This document shows, piece by piece, positions 50,547 through 58,485 of a stretch of DNA of 64,000 nucleotides. This stretch comes from Colletes latitarsis (Eukaryota; Arthropoda; Insecta; Hymenoptera; Colletidae): contig NW_027488368.1 of NCBI RefSeq assembly GCF_051014445.1, positions 186,001 through 250,000 of the forward strand, written 5' to 3'. Position 1 is the stretch's first letter. The number at the start of each line of letters is the position of its first letter. Below the pieces are notes generated by a model, which saw only the letters and a list, made by a program, of their open reading frames with translations, made no database searches and had not been told where the DNA came from. A program made the translations under genes and the position numbers.

Positions 50547-52982
50547 CCGCCCCGCCTCCTCCTCCAGGCCAACCTCAACCACTGCCGCGCGGCACAGGAC
50601 TTGATGTCCCAAGTCCTCGCGGAGTGGGGGGTTGGCCTGGCGGTCGCCGCCGAGCCGTACCGCGTCCCTGATCACCCTCATTGGGTGGGCGACGCGGACG
50701 GCTTGGTGGCGACGGTATGGGGAGGGGGCGACGGGTCCCCACCGTTCTCCTTGTTGGAGCGCGGTCGGGGATTCGTCGCCGTGGACTGGGGGGGAGTCGC
50801 TGTGGTGGGGTGCTACATTTCGCCCCGTAGCGGTCACGCTGCGTTCGAGCTGTACTTGGCCGAGGTCGCGGCATGCGTGCAGCGCTACGCGGCCCGGCCG
50901 GTGCTGGTCCTGGGGGATTTTAATGCCAAGTCGGTGGCTTGGGGATCCCCCAGGACCTCCGTTCGCGGCGGGATCCTGGGCGATTGGGCGGCGGGGCTCG
51001 ACCTCCGGGTATTGAACCGGGGGTCGGAGCACACATGCGTGCGGCGATATGGGGGGTCCATCGTGGATGTTGGATTCGCGACCCCCAATGCCGTGCGCAT
51101 GGTGTCGGGTTGGCACGTGGTCACGGGGGCAGAGACACTCTCCGATCACCGGTACATCCGGATGGAGGTCTCTGCCGCCGCGAGTGCATCCCGACACGGC
51201 CGCCTGCGTGGCACCCCACCACGCCGCTGGGCGCTTCGGCGCCTGGACAAGGACGCCCTGATGGCAGCTGCCCTCGCTGCAACTTGGCCGCAGGGAGCGG
51301 CCGAGTTGCCGAGCATAGAGGAGGAGGTCGCCCGGCTCGGAGCATTGGTCGCGGGTATTTGCGACGCGGCGATGCCTCGGGTCGGGCGGGCTTCTCCTCG
51401 CCGGGCGGTGTACTGGTGGTCGGACGCGATCGCGGAGTTGCGAGTCGCGACTGTCCGCGCCCGACGCCAGTACACCCGCGCGCGCCGTCGTCAACGTACA
51501 GGCGACGGCGTGGCGCGAGCGAGGGCAGCTGATGACCTGTATGGAGCATACCGCGTGGCGCGGGTTGCTCTGCAGGTCGCCATCAAACGGGCCAAGACCC
51601 AGGCATGGAAGGAGCTCCTCCAGACCCTTGATGACGATCCATGGGGGCGCCCATATAAGGTGGTGCTGAATAAGCTCCGCCCGTGGGCGCCCCCCGTCAC
51701 CGAGGGTCTTGACCCCCGGCTGCTGGAGGACGTGGTCAATACACTCTTCCCAATTGGGGAGAGGGGACCGCGTCCTCCGGCGGCGGCGGCTGTCCCAGTG
51801 GAGTGGACGGCCGAGCTGGGGGTCACGCAGGAGGAGCTGGCAGCGGCCATCAGACGGCTCGGGGTTCGTAACACGGCCCCGGGTCCGGATGGTGTGCCCG
51901 GCCGGGTTTGGGTCTTGACCCAGGGCGTCCTTGGGGCCGACCTCAGGCGGTTGTTCGACCGCTGCCTGAGGGACGGGCGATTCCCCCCCAGTTGGAAGGT
52001 GGCGAGGATGGTCCTCCTCCGGAAGGAGGGTCGGCCCGCGGAGTCTCCCTCCGCATACCGGCCCATTTGTCTCCTCGACGAGGTGGGCAAGCTCTTCGAG
52101 CGTGTGATTGCTGCCCGCCTCGTCGAGCACCTGTCGCGGGGTGATCCCGGTCTGGCCGACTGCCAGTTCGGTTTCCGGGCGGGCCGATCGAATATCGACG
52201 CGATAGGTCGTGTGAGGGCCCTCTCGGAGGCGGCCGTCTCCCGGGGAGGGGTGGCATTGGCAATATCCTTGGATATTGCCAATGCCTTTAACACCCTCCC
52301 CTGGGAAGGGATAAGGAGGGGGCTCGAATATCATAGAGTCCCTCCTTGTCTCAGGGCGGTCGTCGGGGATTATCTCCGCGGCAGGTGGATCGAGTATCCG
52401 GGCCGGGATGGTGATATGCGGAGGGAGGTATACTGCGGTGTTCCGCAGGGGTCGGTCCTCGGGCCACTCCTGTGGAACATCGCGTACGACTCGGTGTTGC
52501 GGGCCGGCCTCCCCGACGGCGTCAGCACGGTGTGTTATGCGGATGACACACTGGTGCTGGCCGTCGGGGCGCACTGGGGGAGGGCCACGCGTCGCGCGGA
52601 GGAGGGGTCGCAACGCGTCGTCGACCGGATCAGGGGGATGGGGATGACGGTGGCGGTCCATAAGACCGAGGTGATTGCGTTTCATTCACCTCGGCAGGAT
52701 CCGCCACCCCCTCTGATTCGGGTGGGTGGGGCTGACATCGAGGTGAAGCCCCAGATCAGGTATCTGGGGCTGATCCTCGATAGCCACTGGCGTTTCGAGA
52801 AGCATTTCCGCTGCCTGGTCCCCCGGTTGGAAAGGATGGTTGCGGCTCTGGGCCGGATCCTGCCCAACCTGGGGGGCCCGCGGGCCGAGTTCGTCGCCTC
52901 TATGTGGCAATGGTCCAGTCGGTGGCCCTATACGGGGCCCCCGTCTGGGCGGACGACCTGGCTGCCTCCCGGCGCAGCATGA
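50544..52982 (+). CDS. ORF2 main part: endonuclease and reverse transcriptase (frameshifted)
   Basis: Encodes the enzyme that nicks target DNA and copies element RNA at the nick. Residues 1 to about 205 form an AP-type endonuclease: N10 in QANLNHC, E37 in AEPY, D125 and N127 in GDFN, and S200, D201, H202 in SDH. A linker with Arg-rich helices follows. The reverse transcriptase spans about 400-720: FRAGRS at 544-549, the first catalytic Asp D577 in LDIANAFN, GVPQGS at 632-637, and YADD at 665-668 with both catalytic Asp residues. Native reading ends near residue 782; the last 30 or so residues of this open frame (after about 52890) are out of frame and meaningless. The true continuation is in the frame starting at 52892. 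All key catalytic residues that I can identify are present. Confidence 0.95.
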   Translation: MPPRLLLQANLNHCRAAQDLMSQVLAEWGVGLAVAAEPYRVPDHPHWVGDADGLVATVWGGGDGSPPFSLLERGRGFVAVDWGGVAVVGCYISPRSGHAAFELYLAEVAACVQRYAARPVLVLGDFNAKSVAWGSPRTSVRGGILGDWAAGLDLRVLNRGSEHTCVRRYGGSIVDVGFATPNAVRMVSGWHVVTGAETLSDHRYIRMEVSAAASASRHGRLRGTPPRRWALRRLDKDALMAAALAATWPQGAAELPSIEEEVARLGALVAGICDAAMPRVGRASPRRAVYWWSDAIAELRVATVRARRQYTRARRRQRTGDGVARARAADDLYGAYRVARVALQVAIKRAKTQAWKELLQTLDDDPWGRPYKVVLNKLRPWAPPVTEGLDPRLLEDVVNTLFPIGERGPRPPAAAAVPVEWTAELGVTQEELAAAIRRLGVRNTAPGPDGVPGRVWVLTQGVLGADLRRLFDRCLRDGRFPPSWKVARMVLLRKEGRPAESPSAYRPICLLDEVGKLFERVIAARLVEHLSRGDPGLADCQFGFRAGRSNIDAIGRVRALSEAAVSRGGVALAISLDIANAFNTLPWEGIRRGLEYHRVPPCLRAVVGDYLRGRWIEYPGRDGDMRREVYCGVPQGSVLGPLLWNIAYDSVLRAGLPDGVSTVCYADDTLVLAVGAHWGRATRRAEEGSQRVVDRIRGMGMTVAVHKTEVIAFHSPRQDPPPPLIRVGGADIEVKPQIRYLGLILDSHWRFEKHFRCLVPRLERMVAALGRILPNLGGPRAEFVASMWQWSSRWPYTGPPSGRTTWLPPGAA
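50906..50957 (+). other. Perfect 13-bp inverted repeat over the endonuclease GDFN codons
   Basis: GGTCCTGGGGGAT (50906-50918) and ATCCCCCAGGACC (50945-50957) are exact reverse complements. A short inner CCAAG/CTTGG stem can extend the hairpin. The left arm covers the codon of catalytic D125. Confidence 0.8.
52074..52127 (+). other. Inverted repeat in the reverse transcriptase region
   Basis: CTCGACGAGG (52074-52083) pairs perfectly with CCTCGTCGAG (52118-52127). One G-U pair and five further pairs (GGGCA with TGCCC) extend the stem to about 16 bp. Confidence 0.75.
52253..52286 (+). other. Perfect 16-bp inverted repeat over reverse transcriptase motif A
   Basis: GGCATTGGCAATATCC (52253-52268) and GGATATTGCCAATGCC (52271-52286) are exact reverse complements separated by only TT. 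The unit covers the codons of LDIANA, including catalytic D577. The same conserved residues could be encoded without this symmetry. Confidence 0.9.
52523..52559 (+). other. Stem around the YADD codons
   Basis: CAGCAC (52523-52528) pairs with GTGCTG (52554-52559), and GTGTGT (52530-52535) with ACACAC (52546-52551), separated by a small bulge. The 10-nt loop TATGCGGATG encodes the first residues of YADD. Confidence 0.6.
52880..52892 (+). other. Frameshift in ORF2 (apparent one-base deletion)
   Basis: Up to about 52889 the sensible frame is the one opened at 50544 (LPNLGGPRAEF). From 52892 the conserved continuation (RRLYVAMVQSVALYGAPVW) is in a frame that needs one extra base upstream. The change therefore lies in the GC-rich 52880-52892, which contains runs of G and C. 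It could be a real lesion in this copy or a base-calling error in the assembly. Programmed frameshifting is not expected at this place in the R1 clade. Confidence 0.88.
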
Positions 52983-53725
52983 CTATGCTGCGTCGGGTGC
53001 AGAGGCGCATGGCGCTCAGGGTCGTCCGCGGGTATCGGACAATGTCACATGAGGCGGCGACGGTTCTAGCGGGGATGCCGCCCATGGACCAGCTCGCGCG
53101 GTCGCACGCGGCGATGTACCGGCACCGCGTCGACCGTCGCGCGGGGGTGGGGGCGGTCCCGGGCGGGCAGGAACCTGCTTGGGGCGATTTGAAGCGCCAG
53201 GCCCGGCAGTCCGTGTTGCTCGCGTGGCAGGAGCGGCTGGCTCTGCCAACCGCGGGGCACCGGACTGTCGGGGCTTTTCGGCCACTCCTGAAGGAGTGGC
53301 TGGACAGAGGCCATGGCAGCCTCACCTACCGGCTGGCACAGGTATTTTCCGGGCATGGCAGCTTCGGAAGATACCTGTGCCGGATAGGGAAGGAGCCGAC
53401 GGCGCGTTGCTGCCACTGCGACGCTGAGCAGGACACGGCGGATCATACCCTGGAGGTATGCCCTGCGTGGAAGGGGGAGCGCCGTGTCCTGGTCGCCGTC
53501 GTCGGGCGGGATGTCTCGCTGCCGGGCGTGGTGCGCGCCATGCTTGGCAGCGAGGAGAAGTGGAGGGCCGTGGCCTCCTTCTGCGAGAACGTAATGTTGC
53601 AGAAGGAGGCCGCGGGGAGGGAGCGCGAGCTTCAGCGGCGCGCTGAAGCTCGCGCTCGTGCGGTGGCCCGAGGTCGTCGCCCGGTCGCGAGGCGTCGCGG
53701 GCGGCCGCCTCGGCGTGGCGGATGA
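52892..53725 (+). pseudogene. ORF2 C-terminal part, displaced by the frameshift
   Basis: About 277 codons read in the shifted frame and end at TGA 53723-53725, giving ORF2 a total near 1,060 codons, normal for R1-clade ORF2. It begins with RRLYVAMVQSVALYGAPVW, a conserved block downstream of the reverse transcriptase. A CX2CX8HX4C motif lies at 53408-53461 (CCHC, then H and C in DHTLEVC), the Cys/His motif found at the C terminus of R1-clade and related elements and thought to bind nucleic acid. The tail is very Arg-rich. An internal ATG at 52904 is in frame, but nothing suggests that it is used. It is broken only relative to the upstream part: there is no stop inside. Confidence 0.9.
53621..53657 (+). 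other. Perfect 17-bp inverted repeat near the end of ORF2
   Basis: GAGCGCGAGCTTCAGCG (53621-53637) is the exact reverse complement of 53641-53657, with a 3-nt loop GCG. It is the longest perfect hairpin I found in the element. It encodes the Arg/Glu/Ala-rich tail and leads into the hairpin series of the 3' UTR. Confidence 0.92.
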
Positions 53726-53779
53726 CCTAGGCTGGGAGGGGGGTCCTGAGGGGACCCTCCTCCCGCCAGGCGGCGCCGG

Positions 53780-53824
53780 GTCGGACCGGTTGGGGGTAGG
53801 AGTGCCTCCCCCTACCGGTCCGAC
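53780..53824 (+). other. 3' UTR hairpin 1
   Basis: GTCGGACCGGT (53780-53790) pairs with ACCGGTCCGAC (53814-53824). Five more G-C pairs and an AGG/CCT stem continue inward past one mismatch and one bulge, leaving a 4-nt loop AGTG. Confidence 0.85.
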
Positions 53825-53950
53825 GCAAGGGGAGGCACCCTCGGCGGTCTGGTGCGGCCATGAACGCCCGGCCGCCGAGGGGTGGGAACGGGGTCGCGGG
53901 CGGTTGCGAGTTGGGGCTCGCAGCCGCCACTAAACGCGGCCCCGGGACGG

Positions 53951-53987
53951 ATAGCGGCGGGATGGAGTGGCCCCGTCCCGCCGCTAT
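53951..53987 (+). other. 3' UTR hairpin 4, perfect 12-bp stem
   Basis: ATAGCGGCGGGA (53951-53962) pairs exactly with TCCCGCCGCTAT (53976-53987) around a 13-nt loop. The preceding GGCGGTTGCGAG/CTCGCAGCCGCC pair (53899-53910 with 53917-53928, one G-U) forms a separate stem. Confidence 0.85.
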
Positions 53988-54034
53988 GAGGCAGTGTGTC
54001 TACTGGGGGGACCGATTGTCCCCCCGGGGGATGG

Positions 54035-54109
54035 GCGCGAAAGCGCGGGCACGGGGAGGATACCGGAAGAATGCTTCGAGCGATTCCCGGTATCCTCCCA
54101 AAGCGTGCC
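54035..54109 (+). other. 3' UTR hairpins 6 and 7, GAAA tetraloop and 19-bp stem
   Basis: GCGC-GAAA-GCGC (54035-54046) is a perfect 4-bp stem with a GNRA-type tetraloop. Directly after it, GGCACG plus GGGAGGATACCGG (54048-54066) pairs with CCGGTATCCTCCC (54087-54099) and CGTGCC (54104-54109), with a 4-nt bulge AAAG. This gives 19 base pairs. Confidence 0.88.
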
Positions 54110-54132
54110 GAAGGGTCACCGTGGGGTTTTTA

Positions 54133-54215
54133 GTGGGTAGGTCCCGCGCCTGTCGTTGTACGGGCGCGGGGAATCCCACACACCCCTCCCACCTCTCCCC
54201 AAGGAGGTGGGAGGG
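54133..54215 (+). other. 3' UTR hairpins 8 and 9 next to the tail
   Basis: CCCGCGCC (54143-54150) pairs with GGCGCGGG (54163-54170), and GTGGG/CCCAC (54133-54137, 54175-54179) closes the same hairpin across an internal loop. Then CCCTCCCACCTC (54184-54195) pairs exactly with GAGGTGGGAGGG (54204-54215) around an 8-nt loop, ending 26 nt before the poly(A). Confidence 0.85.
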
Positions 54216-54241
54216 AGTCTTTCGAAGATTTTCCCCACGAC

Positions 54242-54265
54242 AAAAAAAAAAAAAAAAAAAAAAAA
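54242..54265 (+). other. Poly(A) tail, 24 A
   Basis: An uninterrupted run of 24 A follows TTTTCCCCACGAC. It fits target-primed reverse transcription of a polyadenylated RNA. No AATAAA signal is seen directly upstream. The number of A residues may include one or two from the target. Lack of interruptions fits a young insertion. Confidence 0.93.
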
Positions 54266-54278
54266 GTATGAGACTGAT
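54266..54278 (+). repeat. Target-site duplication, 3' copy
   Basis: GTATGAGACTGAT, identical to 48270-48282. The satellite monomer then resumes in phase with GAGGGCAAATCC, so the empty site can be read directly as one uninterrupted monomer. Confidence 0.95.
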
Positions 54279-56375
54279 GAGGGCAAATCCAAGGCCTAAC
54301 CTAGACCTAAAATGCGTTATCATCTAAAATATTGATCGAAACCTGGTTTAATCGACTGTTTCAGTATGGTACCACATTACTATGTGATCCAAACCAGAAA
54401 AAACCCAGGATCTGTTCAAGAAGTATGTGAAGAATGAGGAACTATGTGACTGATGACGGCAAATCCCAGACCTCAACCAGACCTAACATACGTTATCCTC
54501 TAAAATATTGATCGGTACCAGGTTTAATTGACTGTTTCAGTGTAGTACCGCATTACTACGTGATCGAAACCAAAAAAGGTCCAGAATCTGGCCATCAAGT
54601 ATGAGAAATATGCGAAAGTATGAGCCTGATGAGAGCAAATCCCATACCGAACATAGACCTAACATGGGTTATCCTCTAAAATATTGATCGAAACCAGGCT
54701 TAATGGTCTGTTTCAGTGTGGTACCACATTACTGTGTGATCCAAACCACAAAAAGCAAAGGTTCTGGCTAACAAGTAAGAGTAATATGCGAAAGTATGAG
54801 CCTGATGAGGGCAAATCCTAGACCTAACCCAGACCTAACATGCGTTATCCTCTAAAATATTTATCGAGACCAGGTTGAAATGACTGTCTCAGTGTGGTAC
54901 CACATTACTACGTGACCCAAACCAAAAAAAGCCCAGAATCTGGCCAACAAGTATAAGAAATAGGCGAATGTATGAGCCTCATGAGGGCAAATCCCAGACC
55001 CAACTCAGACTTAACATATGTTATCCTCTAAAATATTTATCGAGACCAGGTTTAGTCGACTGTTTCAGTGTGGTAACACATTACTATGTGACCCAAACCA
55101 GAAAAAGCACAGGATCTGGCCAACAAGTATGTGAAGAATGCGAAAGTATGAGACTGAAGTTGGCAAATCCCAGACCTAACCTAGACCTAACTAGCGTTAT
55201 CGCGTAAAACATTCATCGAAACCAGGTTTAATTGACTGTTTCAGTGTGGTACCACATTTCTATGTGATCCAAACCAGAAAAAGCAAAGGATCTGGCTAAC
55301 AAGTAAGAAAAATATGCGAAAGTATGAGCCTCATGACGGCAAATCCTAGACCCAACTCAGACCTAACATGCGTTATCCCCTAAAATATTGATCAAAACCA
55401 TGTTTAATCGACTGTTTCAGTGTGGTACCACACTACTATGTGATTCCAACCAGAAAAAACCCGGGATCTGTTCAACAAGTATGTGAAGAATGCGAAAGTA
55501 TGAGTCTGATGAGAGCAAATCCAAGGCCTAACCTAGACCTAACATGCGTTATCCTCTGAAACATTGATCGAAAAGGTTTAATTGACGGTTTCAGTGTGGT
55601 ACCACATTTCAACGTGATCCAAACCAGAAAAAGCCCAGAATCTGGCCACCAAGTATGAGAAATATGCAAAAGTATGAGCCTGATGAGGGCAAATCCAAGG
55701 CATAACCTAGACCTAACATGCGTTATCCTCTAAAACATTGATCGAAACCAGGTTTAGTCGGCTGTTTCAGTGTGGTACCACATTACTGTGTGACCCAAAC
55801 CAGAAAAAACCCAGGATCTGGCCAACAAGTATGTGAAGAATGCGAAACTATGAGACTGAAGACGGCAAATCCCAGACCTAACCTAGACCTAACTAGTGTC
55901 ATCGCCTAAAACATTGATCGAAACCAGGTTTAATTGACTGTTTCAGTGTGGTACCACATTTCTATGTGATCCAAACCAGAAAAAGCAAGGGATCTGGCTA
56001 ACAAGTAAGAGAAATATGCGAAAGTATGAGCCTCATGACGGCAAATCCTAGACCCAACTCAGACCTAACATGCGTTATCCCCTAAAATATTGATCAAAAC
56101 CATGTTTAATCGACTGTATCAGTGTGGTTCCACACTAATATGTGATCCAAACCAGAAAAAACCCAGGATCTCTTCAAGAGGTATGTGAAGAATGTGGAAG
56201 TATGAGACTGATCAGGGCAAATCCAAGGCCTAACCTAGACCTAAAATGCGTTATCCTTTAAAGCATTGATCGAAATCAGGTTTAATGGACTGTTTCAGTG
56301 TGGTAACACATTACCACGTGATCCCAACCAGAAAAAACCCGGGATCTGTTCAACAAGTATGCGAAGAATGCGAAA
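54266..56375. repeat. Twelve-monomer 2,110-bp block, copy 1
   Basis: Starts at the retrotransposon's 3' junction and is repeated directly at an offset of 2,110 bp (twelve monomers less two bases). The only difference that I noticed in most lines compared is GAGACTG near 56203 against GATACTG in copy 2. Confidence 0.9.
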
Positions 56376-58485
56376 GTATGAGACTGATGAGGGCAAATCC
56401 AAGGCCTAACCTAGACCTAAAATGCGTTATCATCTAAAATATTGATCGAAACCTGGTTTAATCGACTGTTTCAGTATGGTACCACATTACTATGTGATCC
56501 AAACCAGAAAAAACCCAGGATCTGTTCAAGAAGTATGTGAAGAATGAGGAACTATGTGACTGATGACGGCAAATCCCAGACCTCAACCAGACCTAACATA
56601 CGTTATCCTCTAAAATATTGATCGGTACCAGGTTTAATTGACTGTTTCAGTGTAGTACCGCATTACTACGTGATCGAAACCAAAAAAGGTCCAGAATCTG
56701 GCCATCAAGTATGAGAAATATGCGAAAGTATGAGCCTGATGAGAGCAAATCCCATACCGAACATAGACCTAACATGGGTTATCCTCTAAAATATTGATCG
56801 AAACCAGGCTTAATGGTCTGTTTCAGTGTGGTACCACATTACTGTGTGATCCAAACCACAAAAAGCAAAGGTTCTGGCTAACAAGTAAGAGTAATATGCG
56901 AAAGTATGAGCCTGATGAGGGCAAATCCTAGACCTAACCCAGACCTAACATGCGTTATCCTCTAAAATATTTATCGAGACCAGGTTGAAATGACTGTCTC
57001 AGTGTGGTACCACATTACTACGTGACCCAAACCAAAAAAAGCCCAGAATCTGGCCAACAAGTATAAGAAATAGGCGAATGTATGAGCCTCATGAGGGCAA
57101 ATCCCAGACCCAACTCAGACTTAACATATGTTATCCTCTAAAATATTTATCGAGACCAGGTTTAGTCGACTGTTTCAGTGTGGTAACACATTACTATGTG
57201 ACCCAAACCAGAAAAAGCACAGGATCTGGCCAACAAGTATGTGAAGAATGCGAAAGTATGAGACTGAAGTTGGCAAATCCCAGACCTAACCTAGACCTAA
57301 CTAGCGTTATCGCGTAAAACATTCATCGAAACCAGGTTTAATTGACTGTTTCAGTGTGGTACCACATTTCTATGTGATCCAAACCAGAAAAAGCAAAGGA
57401 TCTGGCTAACAAGTAAGAAAAATATGCGAAAGTATGAGCCTCATGACGGCAAATCCTAGACCCAACTCAGACCTAACATGCGTTATCCCCTAAAATATTG
57501 ATCAAAACCATGTTTAATCGACTGTTTCAGTGTGGTACCACACTACTATGTGATTCCAACCAGAAAAAACCCGGGATCTGTTCAACAAGTATGTGAAGAA
57601 TGCGAAAGTATGAGTCTGATGAGAGCAAATCCAAGGCCTAACCTAGACCTAACATGCGTTATCCTCTGAAACATTGATCGAAAAGGTTTAATTGACGGTT
57701 TCAGTGTGGTACCACATTTCAACGTGATCCAAACCAGAAAAAGCCCAGAATCTGGCCACCAAGTATGAGAAATATGCAAAAGTATGAGCCTGATGAGGGC
57801 AAATCCAAGGCATAACCTAGACCTAACATGCGTTATCCTCTAAAACATTGATCGAAACCAGGTTTAGTCGGCTGTTTCAGTGTGGTACCACATTACTGTG
57901 TGACCCAAACCAGAAAAAACCCAGGATCTGGCCAACAAGTATGTGAAGAATGCGAAACTATGAGACTGAAGACGGCAAATCCCAGACCTAACCTAGACCT
58001 AACTAGTGTCATCGCCTAAAACATTGATCGAAACCAGGTTTAATTGACTGTTTCAGTGTGGTACCACATTTCTATGTGATCCAAACCAGAAAAAGCAAGG
58101 GATCTGGCTAACAAGTAAGAGAAATATGCGAAAGTATGAGCCTCATGACGGCAAATCCTAGACCCAACTCAGACCTAACATGCGTTATCCCCTAAAATAT
58201 TGATCAAAACCATGTTTAATCGACTGTATCAGTGTGGTTCCACACTAATATGTGATCCAAACCAGAAAAAACCCAGGATCTCTTCAAGAGGTATGTGAAG
58301 AATGTGGAAGTATGATACTGATCAGGGCAAATCCAAGGCCTAACCTAGACCTAAAATGCGTTATCCTTTAAAGCATTGATCGAAATCAGGTTTAATGGAC
58401 TGTTTCAGTGTGGTAACACATTACCACGTGATCCCAACCAGAAAAAACCCGGGATCTGTTCAACAAGTATGCGAAGAATGCGAAA
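56376..58485. repeat. Twelve-monomer 2,110-bp block, copy 2
   Basis: Second copy, nearly identical to 54266-56375. The joint monomer at about 56365-56380 is a hybrid: its front matches the end-of-block monomer (GCGAAGAATGCGAAAG) and its rear matches the start-of-block monomer (AGACTGATGAGGGC). The array then continues as GTCTGATGAGAGC at 58490. Confidence 0.9.

Larger units (their letters stand above)
53726..54241 (+). promoter_or_regulatory. 3' UTR made of consecutive hairpins
   Basis: A 516-nt, GC-rich untranslated region between the ORF2 stop and the poly(A) tail. At least nine inverted repeats follow each other with little space between: 53780-53824, 53838-53881, 53900-53928, 53951-53987, 54005-54025, 54035-54046, 54048-54109, 54133-54179 and 54184-54215. 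In non-LTR elements the 3' UTR RNA can be what the reverse transcriptase recognises to start copying, so a role in template choice or RNA stability is reasonable but unproven here. No protein coding is supported. Confidence 0.85.
48283..54265 (+). mobile_element. Non-LTR retrotransposon, R1 clade, nearly full length
   Basis: A GC-rich, CpG-rich unit of 5,983 bp with no terminal repeats. It has a 5' UTR, two ORFs joined by TAATG, a structured 3' UTR and a 24-nt poly(A) tail, between 13-bp target-site duplications. ORF2 has an AP-type endonuclease at its N terminus, a central reverse transcriptase and a C-terminal CX2CX8HX4C motif. This layout, with zinc knuckles in ORF1, is that of the R1 clade. 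The full 5' UTR suggests that the 5' end is complete or close to it. The perfect duplications and pure tail suggest a young insertion. Only one copy is present among about 330 monomers, so nothing shows that it targets this satellite specifically. A one-base deletion in ORF2 makes this copy probably non-autonomous. Confidence 0.96.

Noticed and set aside
50541..52685. A 714-codon ORF on the minus strand opposite ORF2
   Set aside because: Long antisense frames are expected in GC-rich coding sequence with few TA-containing codons. The translation is rich in Pro, Arg and His, has no domain I recognise, and mirrors the strongly coding ORF2.
53621..53657. Transcription terminator
   Set aside because: The stem lies in coding sequence, has no U tract after it, and the host is eukaryotic.
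54000..54327. ORFs across the 3' UTR and poly(A) on both strands
   Set aside because: They run through hairpins, the poly(A) tail and into satellite. They have no relation to known ORFs of such elements.
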